Shown one piece after another: positions 49,651-58,551 of a stretch of 64,000 nt of DNA (positions are counted from its first letter, which is position 1; the number at the start of each line of letters is the position of its first letter). Source of the stretch: Actinoplanes campanulatus (GTDB lineage Bacteria; Actinomycetota; Actinomycetes; Mycobacteriales; Micromonosporaceae); NCBI RefSeq assembly GCF_014647795.1, contig NZ_BMPW01000003.1, positions 248,001 through 312,000 of the forward strand. The letters are read 5' to 3'. The notes under the pieces are model-generated. The model was given only the letters and a program-made list of their open reading frames with translations. It was not told the origin of the DNA and made no database searches. The position numbers and the translations under genes are program-made.

Positions 49651-50628
49651 TCACAGGCGGGCGGGCAGGGCCGGGCCGCGGCGGCGGGCTCGCAGGCGCC
49701 CGCGCACGGCGGCGGCCCGCTCCCGCGCCGGGCTGAGCCTGTCGCGCACCGCCAGCCAGGTGCGGGCCGCCGCGATCTCGGGGGTACGCCGGCGGGCGGT
49801 CGACACCTGGTAGCCGAACCGGGTCAGCCGGTCCCCGAAGATCGCCTCGCAGCGGGCGGTCTCCTCGGCCGTGAGCCGCCGCTGCCAGCTGCTCACCCGG
49901 GCCGTGGTGACCTCCGAGCGGGTCAGCGCGTGCCAGGTCTTGTACTCGGGGACGGCCACCGCGGCGAGTTCGGACGGGCGGGCCATCGCCGGGTCGTACT
50001 CCTCACCCAGGAAGTCGCAGATCGACCGCAGGTGCGGTTCCGGGTCGGCGACCAGGTCCTCGTAGCGCAGCTGGTGGTAGACGCCGGCCGGGTAGGCGCG
50101 GGCGGCCCGCAGCGAGGAGTCGGCGGACCGCGCCCAGATGTCGATCAGCTCGTCGACGTCGCGCGGCCCCCACGGCGTCTCCTTGAGCGACGCCACGCAG
50201 TCCCGCCCGTCCCGCACGATGTTGATGATCTGCGCGTCCGGGAAGAGCCGCCGGATGGTCGGCAGGTGCCGCAGGTAGAGCGGCCGCTTGTCGCCCCAGC
50301 GCGGCTTGCCGAACCGTTCGGCGTACAGCTTGAAGACCGTGCCGAGCGCCGAGCCGAGTGTGGGCGGCGCCGCGACGATCGCCTCGATCGTCGCCTGCGG
50401 GTCCAGGCCGAGGTCCTCGAAGTGGCTGGTGGCGGTGATGAACTCGGCCAGGGCGCGGCGCCGCGCCGGATCGCCCAGGTCGCCGAACTCGTGCCGCCGG
50501 TGATAGGCGGGCAGCAGGAAGCGGCTCTCCGGGGGCAGGGCGATCCGCGGGTGTGCGTGCAGCATCAACTGGAGCATCGTGGTGCCCGAGCGCGGGCAGC
50601 CGACGACGAAGATCGGGCGGTCAGACAT
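49651..50628 (-). CDS. PAPS-dependent sulfotransferase family protein (copy 2)
   Basis: A 325-aa paralogue of the protein at 17734-18732. The first 40 residues are nearly identical (MSDRPIFVVGCPRSGTTMLQ), and the blocks IINIVRDGRDCVASLKETPW and RYEDLVADPEPHLRSICDFL are shared. The C-terminal 50 residues differ and are Arg/Ala-rich. The PAPS loop is CPRSGTT. The ATG at 50628 follows TACCGT by seven bases (leaderless), as in copy 1. The acceptor is unknown; two such enzymes may act on related cell-surface or metabolite acceptors. A long hairpin lies downstream. Confidence 0.85.
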   Translation of the reverse strand: MSDRPIFVVGCPRSGTTMLQLMLHAHPRIALPPESRFLLPAYHRRHEFGDLGDPARRRALAEFITATSHFEDLGLDPQATIEAIVAAPPTLGSALGTVFKLYAERFGKPRWGDKRPLYLRHLPTIRRLFPDAQIINIVRDGRDCVASLKETPWGPRDVDELIDIWARSADSSLRAARAYPAGVYHQLRYEDLVADPEPHLRSICDFLGEEYDPAMARPSELAAVAVPEYKTWHALTRSEVTTARVSSWQRRLTAEETARCEAIFGDRLTRFGYQVSTARRRTPEIAAARTWLAVRDRLSPARERAAAVRGRLRARRRGPALPARL

Positions 50629-50707
50629 GGCCTAGACGGTAAGATACGTTATGTCCGTTTTGCAAAGAGCGGTTGCCAGCGGCCCGCATGTGGCGTAAGC
50701 ACAAGTC

Positions 50708-51049
50708 ATGATCGGTGACGAACTGTTGCGACACTGTCTCGCCAAGCCGGGCGCCTGGCAGGACGAGCCGTGGGAGGGCGACGTCGTCGCCAAGGTCGGC
50801 AAGAAGATCTTCGCGTTCCTGGGCACCGGGGAGGCCGTCGGCGTCAAGTGCGGGCCGAACCGGGACGTCGCCGACGAATGGCTGGACCGCTACCCCGAGG
50901 ACGCCTCGGCCAGCGCCTACATCGGCCGGCACGGGTGGAACACGCTGCGCCTGGGCGGCGCCATCCCGGACGACGAGATCCTCGAGGCGGTCGACGCGTC
51001 CTACGAGGCGATCGTCGCCACCCTGCCCAGGAAGGACCGGCCCGCCTGA
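50708..51049 (+). CDS. MmcQ/YjbR-family protein
   Basis: A 113-aa protein of the MmcQ/YjbR (CyaY-like fold) family, with the diagnostic start ELLRHCLAKPGAWQDEPWEG, then KVGKKIFAFLG and a late HGWNTLRLGG. It is thought to bind DNA or act as an accessory protein, but no activity is established. The ATG follows TAAGCA by six bases (leaderless pattern). It diverges from the second sulfotransferase and precedes the OsmC gene by 43 bp. Confidence 0.82.
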   Translation: MIGDELLRHCLAKPGAWQDEPWEGDVVAKVGKKIFAFLGTGEAVGVKCGPNRDVADEWLDRYPEDASASAYIGRHGWNTLRLGGAIPDDEILEAVDASYEAIVATLPRKDRPA

Positions 51050-51092
51050 CGCGTACCGTGAACATCTCTGGAGGATCTCCTGGGGAGGGTGA

Positions 51093-51560
51093 ATGCCACT
51101 CGCGCACCACTACGCCACCGTCGTCACCTGGACCGGCAACCGGGGCACCGGCACCAGCGGCTACCGGGACTACGGCCGCGATCACGACGTCACCGCGGAG
51201 GGGCCGCCGCCGATCGCCGGCAGCTCGGACAGGACGTTCCGCGGGGACCCGGAGCGGTGGAACCCGGAGCAGCTTCTGCTGGCCGCGCTGTCCCAGTGCC
51301 ACATGCTGTCCTACCTGCACGCCTGCGCCGACGCGGGGATCGTCGTCACCTCCTATGTGGACCGCGCCGCCGGTGAGATGACCACCCGCGCCGGGTCCGG
51401 GCGGTTCACCGAGGCGGTGCTGCGGCCCGAGGTGACCGTGGCGTCGCCGGAGATGGTGGAGACGGCGGTCAAGCTGCACGACGACGCGCACCACGCCTGC
51501 TTCATCGCGAACTCGGTGAACTTCCCGGTGCGCCACGAGGCGGTCGTGACGGCCGGCTGA
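51093..51560 (+). CDS. OsmC-family peroxiredoxin-like protein
   Basis: A 155-aa OsmC/Ohr-type protein predicted to reduce organic hydroperoxides. Both redox cysteines are present: LLLAALSQCHMLSYLHAC and HHACFIANSVNFPV. It resembles the actinobacterial OsmC-like group more than Ohr. The ATG at 51093 has GGAGGGTGA directly upstream. It may be co-transcribed with the YjbR-like gene. A strong terminator follows. Confidence 0.88.
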   Translation: MPLAHHYATVVTWTGNRGTGTSGYRDYGRDHDVTAEGPPPIAGSSDRTFRGDPERWNPEQLLLAALSQCHMLSYLHACADAGIVVTSYVDRAAGEMTTRAGSGRFTEAVLRPEVTVASPEMVETAVKLHDDAHHACFIANSVNFPVRHEAVVTAG

Positions 51561-51575
51561 TCCCGATGTGCCGAA

Positions 51576-51605
51576 CCCCGCCACCGGCGTGGGCCGGTGG
51601 CGGGG
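51576..51605. terminator. Bidirectional terminator
   Basis: CCCCGCCACCGGC (51576-51588) and GCCGGTGGCGGGG (51593-51605) form a perfect 13-bp stem with a GTGG loop. It lies between the convergent osmC-like and siderophore-binding-protein genes. Confidence 0.88.
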
Positions 51606-51626
51606 CCGAAGGTCAGCGCCCGAGGG

Positions 51627-52652
51627 TCAGGCGAGCTTCTTGGACTTCGTGATGGCGGCGGTGATGGCCTCGATCAGCGGGGCCGAGCCGGCCCACGAGT
51701 AGATCGGGACGGCCTGCCACGGGAAGACCTGGTTCGCCTTGACGGCGGGCAGCGCGGCCCAGCCCGGCTTGGACGCCAGGTCGTTGGGCTGCAGGGTGCC
51801 GGTACGCGCGTCGAGGAAGATGATGTCGGCGTGGTACTTGTCGGCGTTCTCCCAGCTCAGCGACTCGTAGTAGTCGGCGCCCTCGACCTCGGGCATGACC
51901 AGGTCGACGCCGAGCTCCTTGAAGTACATGAGGTCGGAGCTGACCGCGGCGCTGGACACGTAGAAGATGTCGGCGGCGCCGGAGCCGAACAGCACCTTGA
52001 CCCCACCGGCGGCCTTGGCGGCGGCGCTCAGGTCGGCGGCGGCCTTCTCGAAGCGGGCCTTGGCCTCGGCCACCTTCGGCGCGTTCAGGTCGGCGCCCAG
52101 CGACTTGGCGAGCTCGGCGTACCGCTCGATCGGCTTGTTCAGCGGGACCCGGCCCACGGTGATGGTGGCGGCCGGGGCGAGCTTGAGGATCTGGTCCTTG
52201 CTGGCGTCCGGGATGTACCAGTACGCGCCCGGGTCGAACATGTGCGTGACCAGCAGGTCGGGCTGGAGGGCCGCGTACTTCTCGACGGAGAACTCGCCCC
52301 AGGCGTTGCCGATGATCTGGACCTTGTTGATGTCCAGGTCGCCGGCCTGCTCCTCGGCGGTGCCGTCGGCCTTCTTGGTCTCGCCGAAGACGCCGGCGAT
52401 CTTGTCCTGGAGGCCCAGGTCGACAAGCGCGGCGGCGGTGCCCGTGAAGGCGACGATCTTGCCGGGGGTCTTGTCGGCCTTGTGCTCCTTGGGCTGGTCG
52501 TCGGAGAACGCCCAGGGGCCGGCGGCGGTGGCGTCCGGCGTCGACCCGGTCTCCTCCTTGCCACCGCAGGCGGCGAGCAGGGCGCCCGCACCGGCGGCGC
52601 CACCCGCGGCCAGCAGACCACGACGGGACAAAGAAAGCTGTGAGTACTTCAT
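51627..52652 (-). CDS. Ferric-siderophore ABC transporter binding lipoprotein
   Basis: A 341-aa binding protein of the FecB/FepB/FhuD class (class III). The N-terminus has a twin-arginine motif (LSRRGLLAAG) and a lipobox LLAAC, so it is probably a Tat-exported lipoprotein. Two lobes linked by a long helix (YAELAKSLGADLNAPKVAEA) are typical. KIVAFTGTAAALVDLGLQDK is the standard first block. The ATG at 52652 is preferred over TTG 52658. It diverges from the permease and ATPase genes across an iron box, so all should be derepressed by iron starvation. The siderophore is not identifiable. Confidence 0.9.
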   Translation of the reverse strand: MKYSQLSLSRRGLLAAGGAAGAGALLAACGGKEETGSTPDATAAGPWAFSDDQPKEHKADKTPGKIVAFTGTAAALVDLGLQDKIAGVFGETKKADGTAEEQAGDLDINKVQIIGNAWGEFSVEKYAALQPDLLVTHMFDPGAYWYIPDASKDQILKLAPAATITVGRVPLNKPIERYAELAKSLGADLNAPKVAEAKARFEKAAADLSAAAKAAGGVKVLFGSGAADIFYVSSAAVSSDLMYFKELGVDLVMPEVEGADYYESLSWENADKYHADIIFLDARTGTLQPNDLASKPGWAALPAVKANQVFPWQAVPIYSWAGSAPLIEAITAAITKSKKLA

Positions 52653-52696
52653 GTTCAAGTCTTTCTGGGGGGACGACCGGCCCTACGGCCGAGTGC

Positions 52697-52715
52697 GATG
52701 GTTAGGCTAACCTAA
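52697..52715. promoter_or_regulatory. Iron box (DmdR1/IdeR-type operator)
   Basis: GATGGTTAGGCTAACCTAA matches the actinobacterial iron box TTAGGTTAGGCTAACCTAA except at the first three bases. It lies in the divergent region between the binding protein and the permease operon. Iron-loaded IdeR/DmdR1 should repress both sides. Confidence 0.9.
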
Positions 52716-52767
52716 CGGACCGAACGCGCGTCAACAGGATCCAGATCACCAGGGCGGGAGAACCACG

Positions 52768-53808
52768 CTGTCCACCATCGACACCCCCGTCGAGCAGGGG
52801 TTACGCGCCACGGAGCCGGCCCGCGCCGGGCGCCGCTCCGTCGTACGCCTGTTCGGTCTGCTCCTGGCTCTGGTGGCGCTCGCCGCGGTCCTGGTCCTCA
52901 GTGTCGGGTTCGGCGCCCGCTTCCTCTCCTCCGGCGAGGTGTGGGCCGGCCTGACCGACCCGGCGTCGGACTACTACCGGATCGTCCACGAGATGCGCCT
53001 GCCGCGTACCCTGCTCGGTCTGATGGTCGGCATGGCGCTCGGCCTGGCCGGCGCGATCATGCAGGCCCTGACCCGCAACCCGCTGGCCGACCCGGGCCTG
53101 CTCGGCATCAACGCGGGCGCGTCGGCGGCGGTGGCCAGCGCCGCGGTCTTCTTCGGCGTCGGCACCTTCTTCGGGTACGTGTGGTTCGCCCTCGCCGGCG
53201 CCGCGGTCGTCACCGCCCTGGTGTACGCGGTCGGCGGCGGGCGGTCGGCCACCCCGGCCCGACTCGCGCTGGCCGGGGCCGCACTCAACGCCACTTTGTA
53301 CTCCTATGTCAGCGCCACCCTGCTCTCCGACACCCAGGCCATCGACAAGGTGAAGTTCTGGACCGCCGGCTCGCTGGCCAGCGCCGACTTCGAGACCGTC
53401 GAGCTGCTGCTGCCGTTCTTCCTGGCCGGGCTGCTGGCCGGGCTGCTGGTGGCCCGGCCGCTCAACGCGCTGTCGCTGGGCGACGACGCGGCCCGCGCGC
53501 TGGGCGCCAGGCCGGGGGTGATCCGGGTCGCGGTGATCGTCGCGGTCACCCTGCTGTGCGGCAGCGCGACCGCGGCGTGCGGCCCGATCGTCTTCGTAGG
53601 ACTGCTCATCCCGCACCTGGTGCGGCCGGTCACCGGACCGGACCTGCGCTGGATGCTGCCCTACACCGCGGTGCTGGCGCCGGTGCTGCTGCTCGGCGCC
53701 GACGTGCTCGGCCGGATCCTGGGCAGCCCCGGTGAGCTCCAGGTCGGCACGGTCACCGCGGTCCTCGGCGGCCCCCTGTTCCTCTATCTCGTGCGAGCCG
53801 CCAAATGA
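52768..53808 (+). CDS. FecCD-family siderophore permease (first)
   Basis: Membrane permease of 346 aa with about nine or ten helices. RIVHEMRLPRTLLGLMVGMA, MQALTRNPLADPGLLGINAG and CGPIVFVGLLIPHLVRPVTG are diagnostic of FecCD. The first regular start (GTG 52873) would cut into the first helix. In frame upstream, with GGGAG seven bases before it, is CTG 52768, giving LSTIDTPVEQGLRATEPARA as a cytoplasmic tail. I therefore annotate a non-standard CTG start; no ATG, GTG or TTG fits. The stop overlaps the second permease (ATGA). Confidence 0.85.
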   Translation: MSTIDTPVEQGLRATEPARAGRRSVVRLFGLLLALVALAAVLVLSVGFGARFLSSGEVWAGLTDPASDYYRIVHEMRLPRTLLGLMVGMALGLAGAIMQALTRNPLADPGLLGINAGASAAVASAAVFFGVGTFFGYVWFALAGAAVVTALVYAVGGGRSATPARLALAGAALNATLYSYVSATLLSDTQAIDKVKFWTAGSLASADFETVELLLPFFLAGLLAGLLVARPLNALSLGDDAARALGARPGVIRVAVIVAVTLLCGSATAACGPIVFVGLLIPHLVRPVTGPDLRWMLPYTAVLAPVLLLGADVLGRILGSPGELQVGTVTAVLGGPLFLYLVRAAK

Positions 53809-54827
53809 CGCTGACAGAAGTGCGCAGGAACCCGGTGGGCATCCGTCCCCGGGCCGTCGTCGTCGGGGTGACCGCCGTCGTCGCCACCCTCGTGGTCAGC
53901 GTGTTCAGCCTCGGCACCGGCGACTTCCCGATCGCTCCGGCCGACGTGGTGGCGACCCTGTTCGGCGCGGGCAACCCGGCACACGAGTTCATCATCAACG
54001 AGCTGCGGCTGCCCCGGCTGATCGTCGCGATCCTGGTCGGCGCGGCCCTGGCGGCCGGCGGCGCGGTCTTCCAGTCGCTGGTCCGCAACCCGCTGGGCAG
54101 CCCGGACATGCTGGGCGTCACCAACGGCGCGAGCACCGCGGCGCTGGTCGTGGTGATCCTCGGCGGGTCCGACCTCCAACTGTCGATCGCCGCGATCGCC
54201 GGCGGGATGACCGCCACGCTGCTGATCCAGCTGATCGCCGGCCGGGCGCTGCACGGCTTCCGGTTCATCCTGGTCGGGGTCGGCATGGCGGCGATCCTCA
54301 CCGGCATCAGCGGTTACCTGCTGACCCGCGGCCAGCAGATGGAGAACGCCCGGGCGCTGCTGTGGCTCACCGGCAGCCTGGACGGCCGCTCGTGGACCCA
54401 GGCGGTGCCGCTGCTCGTGGTGCTCGGCGCGGTGCTGCCGTTGCTGGTGCTGGCCTGCGGCCCCGGCCTGCGGATCCTGGAGATGGGCGACGACGCGGCG
54501 TCGGCGCTAGGGGTGCCGGTCAGCCTGCTGCGCAACGGCGCGCTGCTGGCCGCCGCGCTGCTGGTGTCGTTCGGCGCGGCCGCCGCCGGGCCGGTCGCCT
54601 TCGTGGCGCTGATCGCCCCGCACCTGGCCAAGCGGCTCACCCGGGCGCCCGGGCCGAACCTGCTGCCGTCGATCGCGGTCGGGGCGCTGCTGCTCAGCGG
54701 CGCCGACTTCATCGCCCAGCACGCTCTCGACGACCGGGTCCTCCCGGTCGGGGTGATCACCGGCCTGGTCGGTGGCGCCTACCTGGTCTGGCTGCTCACC
54801 ACCGAACGGCGAGCGGGACGGATCTGA
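53805..54827 (+). CDS. FecCD-family siderophore permease (second)
   Basis: A 340-aa partner permease with the same blocks: INELRLPRLIVAILVGAALA, FQSLVRNPLGSPDMLGVTNG and GPVAFVALIAPHLAKRLTRA. Together with the first permease it forms the membrane channel for the ferric-siderophore complex. The ATG overlaps the upstream stop. The ATPase gene follows after 7 bp. Confidence 0.92.
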   Translation: MTLTEVRRNPVGIRPRAVVVGVTAVVATLVVSVFSLGTGDFPIAPADVVATLFGAGNPAHEFIINELRLPRLIVAILVGAALAAGGAVFQSLVRNPLGSPDMLGVTNGASTAALVVVILGGSDLQLSIAAIAGGMTATLLIQLIAGRALHGFRFILVGVGMAAILTGISGYLLTRGQQMENARALLWLTGSLDGRSWTQAVPLLVVLGAVLPLLVLACGPGLRILEMGDDAASALGVPVSLLRNGALLAAALLVSFGAAAAGPVAFVALIAPHLAKRLTRAPGPNLLPSIAVGALLLSGADFIAQHALDDRVLPVGVITGLVGGAYLVWLLTTERRAGRI

Positions 54828-54834
54828 GGCGGAT

Positions 54835-55677
54835 ATGACGAACACGGCAACAGGAGAGAAAATGACCCGTCTCAGCGGCACCGGGATGACACTGGCCTAC
54901 GACAAGCGGGTCATCGCCGAGGACCTCAGCGTCGAGATCCCGGACGGCTCGTTCACGGTCATCATCGGGCCGAACGCGTGCGGCAAGTCGACCCTGCTGC
55001 GGGCGCTGTCCCGGCTGCTCAAGCCGGCCACCGGCACGGTGCTCCTCGACGGCAGGGACGTGCACTCGCAGCCCACCCGGACCGTCGCGAAGACACTCGG
55101 CCTGCTCCCCCAGTCGTCGACCGCCCCGGACGGCATCACCGTCGCCGAGCTGGTGGCCCGTGGCCGCTACCCCCACCAGAGCATCCTGCGCCGCTGGTCG
55201 GCCGAGGACGAGCGGGTGGTCGAGGAGTCGATGGAGTCCACCGGGGTGGCCGACCTGGCCGACCGCAACGTCGACGAGCTGTCCGGCGGCCAGCGGCAGC
55301 GGGTGTGGCTGGCCATGGCGCTGGCCCAGCAGACGCCGCTGCTGCTGCTCGACGAGCCCACCACCTATCTGGACATCGCGCACCAGATCGAGGTGCTCGA
55401 CCTCTGCGCCGAGCTGCACGAGCGCCAGGGCCGGACGCTCGTCGCCGTCCTGCACGACCTCAACCACGCGGCCCGCTACGCCACCCACCTCATCGCCATG
55501 CGCTCCGGCAAGGTGGCCCGTTCCGGCCTGCCGGGCGAGGTGCTCACCGCCGAACTGGTCGAGGAGGTGTTCGGGCTGCCCTGCCGGGTGATCGACGACC
55601 CGGAGACCGGCACCCCGCTGGTCGTGCCCGCCGCCCGTCGCCGTACCGGAGATCTCTCAACCAACGCCCGCATCTGA
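54835..55677 (+). CDS. Siderophore ABC transporter ATP-binding protein (FepC-like)
   Basis: ATPase of 280 aa. Walker A IGPNACGKSTLLRAL (the 'NACGKST' form typical of FepC), signature LSGGQRQRVWLAMAL, Walker B LLLLDEPTTYLDIAHQ and switch LHDLNHAARY are intact. I chose ATG 54835 (GAGGCGG upstream); an internal ATG at 54862 also has a ribosome-binding site (AGGAGA). It completes the iron-uptake operon. A GGAGGGGG/CCCCCTCC hairpin (55683-55708) follows its stop and may end the message before the chemoreceptor gene. Confidence 0.93.
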   Translation: MTNTATGEKMTRLSGTGMTLAYDKRVIAEDLSVEIPDGSFTVIIGPNACGKSTLLRALSRLLKPATGTVLLDGRDVHSQPTRTVAKTLGLLPQSSTAPDGITVAELVARGRYPHQSILRRWSAEDERVVEESMESTGVADLADRNVDELSGGQRQRVWLAMALAQQTPLLLLDEPTTYLDIAHQIEVLDLCAELHERQGRTLVAVLHDLNHAARYATHLIAMRSGKVARSGLPGEVLTAELVEEVFGLPCRVIDDPETGTPLVVPAARRRTGDLSTNARI

Positions 55678-55682
55678 CGATC

Positions 55683-55708
55683 GGAGGGGGTAACACCTTC
55701 CCCCCTCC
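55683..55708 (+). terminator. Possible hairpin after the siderophore ATPase gene
   Basis: GGAGGGGG (55683-55690) and CCCCCTCC (55701-55708) can pair over 8 bp with a 10-nt loop. There is no T-run. It may attenuate rather than end transcription into the chemoreceptor gene, which starts 20 bp on. Confidence 0.4.
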
Positions 55709-55728
55709 CCTCGCCGGAGCGTGAAACG

Positions 55729-57336
55729 ATGTCCTCCGAAGCCGCACCCGAGCGTGCGAGCAGCAACGCCGTGGTCGGCTGGTTCTCCGACCTCCGCGTC
55801 CGCACGAAGATCCTGGCGGCGATGTCGCTGGTGACGATCTTCGTCACCGCCGCCTGTGTGCTGGCCGTCGCCCGGATGGGAGACATGGACAGCCGCCTCG
55901 ACGAGGTGCGCTCCACCAACGTCACCAACCTGACCCTGCTCGGTGAGATCCGGGGCCACCAGGCGCTGATCAACCACTACGCGGCCGCCCGGATGGCGGT
56001 CGGCTCGGACCGGGCCGCGCAGGCCTCCATCGGCGAGCAGCAGGCCGCGGCGATCAAGGGTCTCGACGAGACGCTCGAGAGGTACCGGGCCCAGCCGAAG
56101 AGCGCGTCCGAGCAGAAGACGCTCGACGATTTCACCGGCTTCTGGGACGAGTACACCGGGGCGATGGCCGACATCGCGGCCGGCCGCGAGCCGACGATCG
56201 ACTTCGACGCCGTCAACAACGGTATGGAGACCTCCGTCGCCAAGCTCGCCGCCGAGACCGCCGCCAGCGCGGACGCCGCGGTGGCCGACGCGCACGACAG
56301 CTTCGAGTCGGCCCGGCGCCAGGTGCTGATCGTGCTCGGCGTGGGCCTGCTGCTGAGCATCGCGCTGTCCGTGCTGGCCGCGCGGTCGATCACCCGCCGT
56401 CTCGCCCCGGTGGCCGAGGCGATGGAGGCGATGGCGGCCGGTGACCTCACCCGCGAGGTCCCGGTCGAGGGCAGCGACGAGATCGGCATGATGGCCCGCT
56501 CGGTGAAGAAGGCGACCCTCTCGGTCCGGGAGACCGTGAGCGCCATGGCCGACAGCGCCCAGCTGCTGGCCCAGAGCACCAGGGAGCTGTCCCGGGTCAA
56601 CGACCAGACGGTCGCCGGTTCGGAGGCGGTGTCGGCGGGCGCCGGCTCGGCCACCAACTCGGCCGACGAGGTGTCGTACAACCTGCAGACGGTCGCGACC
56701 GGCGCCGACGAGATGTCCCACGCCATCCAGGAGATCTCGCAGAGCGCGGTGGCCAGCGCGGGCGTCACGCTCGAGGCGGTGGCGGTGGTCGCCGAGACCA
56801 CCGAGACGGTCAGCAAGCTGGGCGCCAGCTCGCAGGAGATCGGCGACGTGGTGAAGACGATCACCGCGATCGCGGAGCAGACCAACCTGCTGGCCCTGAA
56901 CGCGACCATCGAGGCCGCCCGTGCCGGCGAGTCCGGCAAGGGGTTCGCCGTGGTGGCCAGCGAGGTCAAGGACCTGGCCCAGGAGACCGCTAAGGCGACC
57001 GAGACCATCTCCGGGCGGGTGCAGGCCATCCAGGCCGACACCGAGAGCGCGGTCGCGGCGATCGTCCGGATCGGCGCGGTCATCGAGCGGATCAACCAGT
57101 TCCAGACGACGATCGCGTCGGCCGTCGAGGAGCAGACCGCGACGACCACCGAGATGAACCGCAACGTGGCGACCGCCGCGGCCGGCGCCAAGGAGATCGC
57201 CGGCAACATCGGGCAGGTCTCCAGCGCCGCCGAGCAGTCCAAGATGGCCGTCGCGGCGGGTCAGCAGGCGGCTTCCGAGCTGGCCTCGCTCGCCGACGAC
57301 CTGCACCGGCTGGTCGGCCGGTTCGCCTTCAAGTAA
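55729..57336 (+). CDS. Methyl-accepting chemotaxis protein with HAMP
   Basis: Chemoreceptor of 535 aa with standard layout: TM1 (about 27-50), an extracellular four-helix-bundle-like sensor (about 51-195; 4HB_MCP type), TM2 (about 197-219), HAMP (about 220-272; [20 protein letters not shown]) and the signalling domain with hairpin tip [20 protein letters not shown] then [17 protein letters not shown]. The tip is canonical, unlike that of the receptor in the che operon. It lies 51 bp after the siderophore ATPase gene; co-transcription is possible. It may feed the array encoded at 1-10 kb or another elsewhere. Confidence 0.93.
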   Translation: MSSEAAPERASSNAVVGWFSDLRVRTKILAAMSLVTIFVTAACVLAVARMGDMDSRLDEVRSTNVTNLTLLGEIRGHQALINHYAAARMAVGSDRAAQASIGEQQAAAIKGLDETLERYRAQPKSASEQKTLDDFTGFWDEYTGAMADIAAGREPTIDFDAVNNGMETSVAKLAAETAASADAAVADAHDSFESARRQVLIVLGVGLLLSIALSVLAARSITRRLAPVAEAMEAMAAGDLTREVPVEGSDEIGMMARSVKKATLSVRETVSAMADSAQLLAQSTRELSRVNDQTVAGSEAVSAGAGSATNSADEVSYNLQTVATGADEMSHAIQEISQSAVASAGVTLEAVAVVAETTETVSKLGASSQEIGDVVKTITAIAEQTNLLALNATIEAARAGESGKGFAVVASEVKDLAQETAKATETISGRVQAIQADTESAVAAIVRIGAVIERINQFQTTIASAVEEQTATTTEMNRNVATAAAGAKEIAGNIGQVSSAAEQSKMAVAAGQQAASELASLADDLHRLVGRFAFK

Positions 57337-57395
57337 AGATCAAGAGCAGGATGTCGTAGCGGGGCGGTGGGTACAGACCGTCGCTCCCGCCGAGG

Positions 57396-57487
57396 GAAGG
57401 GCCGGGGCCCAGCTCACGCTGGCCCTGGCCCTTCTACCTGCGTGCGTGGTCGCGCCGAAAGCCATTCGGGCGCGACCACTTCGTTTT
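57396..57487. terminator. Two tandem hairpins between convergent genes
   Basis: Hairpin 1: GAAGGGCCGGGGCC (57396-57409) with GGCCCTGGCCCTTC (57421-57434), 14 bp with one G-T pair. Hairpin 2: GTGGTCGCGCC (57446-57456) with GGCGCGACCAC (57469-57479), followed by TTCGTTTT. The second is a good rho-independent terminator for the chemoreceptor gene; both can act in either direction. Confidence 0.85.
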
Positions 57488-58539
57488 CAGGCGACGGCCG
57501 GGACCGCTACGCCCAGCTTTTCGGCGGATACCTGGAGCTCGCTCCAGACCTTGGCGGCGACCGGCACACCGTCGGCGGCCCGCTTCACGGCGACCGAGGC
57601 GCTGCCCTCGCCCGGATAGCGGATCTCGGCGCCCTCCCCGGCCGGGGTGAGGCCCTTGAGGGTGTCCAGCGTGGACGCCACCGCCGGGCCGAACGCGTCG
57701 CCGTCGCCGAAGGCGGCCGGGTCGAGCGCCAGGATCAGCGCGTTCTGCCGGTGCACCCGGCCCTGCGGGTCGTCACCGTGGAACGAGCTGAGGATCGGCG
57801 CACCCACCAGCACGCTGGTGAGCAGCTCGAACACCAGCGACATGCCGGCGCCCTTGACCCCGCCGAGCGGCAGCGGCATCTTCGCGAGGTTCGGGTCGGT
57901 GGTCGGGGTGCCGTCGGCGGTGGCGGCGGTGCCCGGCGGCAGTTCCTTCCCGGCGTTGCGGAACTGGGCGATCTTGCCGAGCGCGATGCCGGCGGTCGCC
58001 ATGTCCAGCAGGGCCGGGGCGTGGCCGGGCGCGGGGACCGCGATGGAGAGCGGGCTGGTCGCCACGGCCGCGCCCCGCACCCCCGGGTAGGCCATGTTCG
58101 GCATGCCGGCCACGAAGGCGATGCCGACCAGTCCGGCCTCGGCGATCCGGGACGTGTAGTAGCCGATCGCTCCGGTGTGGACGGTACGGCGTACGCCGAT
58201 CGCCCCGATGCCGTTGATCTCGGCCTTCTCCACCGCGAGATCGGCGGCCGCGGTCAGCGCCACCGGGCCCGGCGCCCGGTCCGCGTCGAGCACGGCGACC
58301 GCCGGGCTGGTCGAGCCGACCGACAGCGACGGGTCGCGGTTGGCCTCGCCGGAGTCGAGCAGCTCCAGGTAGCGGGGCACCCGGGAGGCGCCGTGCGAGT
58401 CGACGCCGCGCAGGCTGGCCCAGGTGAGGACGGCCGAGATGGTGGCCGCGTTCTCCGGGCTGACGCCCGCGGCGGTGAGCAGCGCGGTGGTGAAGGTGCC
58501 CAGCTCGTCGGCGGGGACCAGGACCTTGGCAGGAGGCAT
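57487..58539 (-). CDS. Malate/L-lactate dehydrogenase (Ldh_2) family oxidoreductase
   Basis: NAD(P)-dependent 2-hydroxyacid dehydrogenase of 350 aa, of the Ldh_2 family (malate, sulfolactate, ureidoglycolate and imine-reducing members). The conserved block LRGVDSHGASRVPRYLELL carries the catalytic His; GIGAIGVRRTVHTGAIGYYT and PNLAKMPLPLGGVKGAGMSL are further family motifs. The ATG at 58539 has AGGAG upstream and lies 12 bp after the ThDP-enzyme gene. It is last in the catabolic cluster. Substrate not determinable; a 2-oxo/2-hydroxy acid linked to the preceding decarboxylase is likely. Confidence 0.88.
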   Translation of the reverse strand: MPPAKVLVPADELGTFTTALLTAAGVSPENAATISAVLTWASLRGVDSHGASRVPRYLELLDSGEANRDPSLSVGSTSPAVAVLDADRAPGPVALTAAADLAVEKAEINGIGAIGVRRTVHTGAIGYYTSRIAEAGLVGIAFVAGMPNMAYPGVRGAAVATSPLSIAVPAPGHAPALLDMATAGIALGKIAQFRNAGKELPPGTAATADGTPTTDPNLAKMPLPLGGVKGAGMSLVFELLTSVLVGAPILSSFHGDDPQGRVHRQNALILALDPAAFGDGDAFGPAVASTLDTLKGLTPAGEGAEIRYPGEGSASVAVKRAADGVPVAAKVWSELQVSAEKLGVAVPAVA

Positions 58540-58551
58540 TCGGGGTAACTC

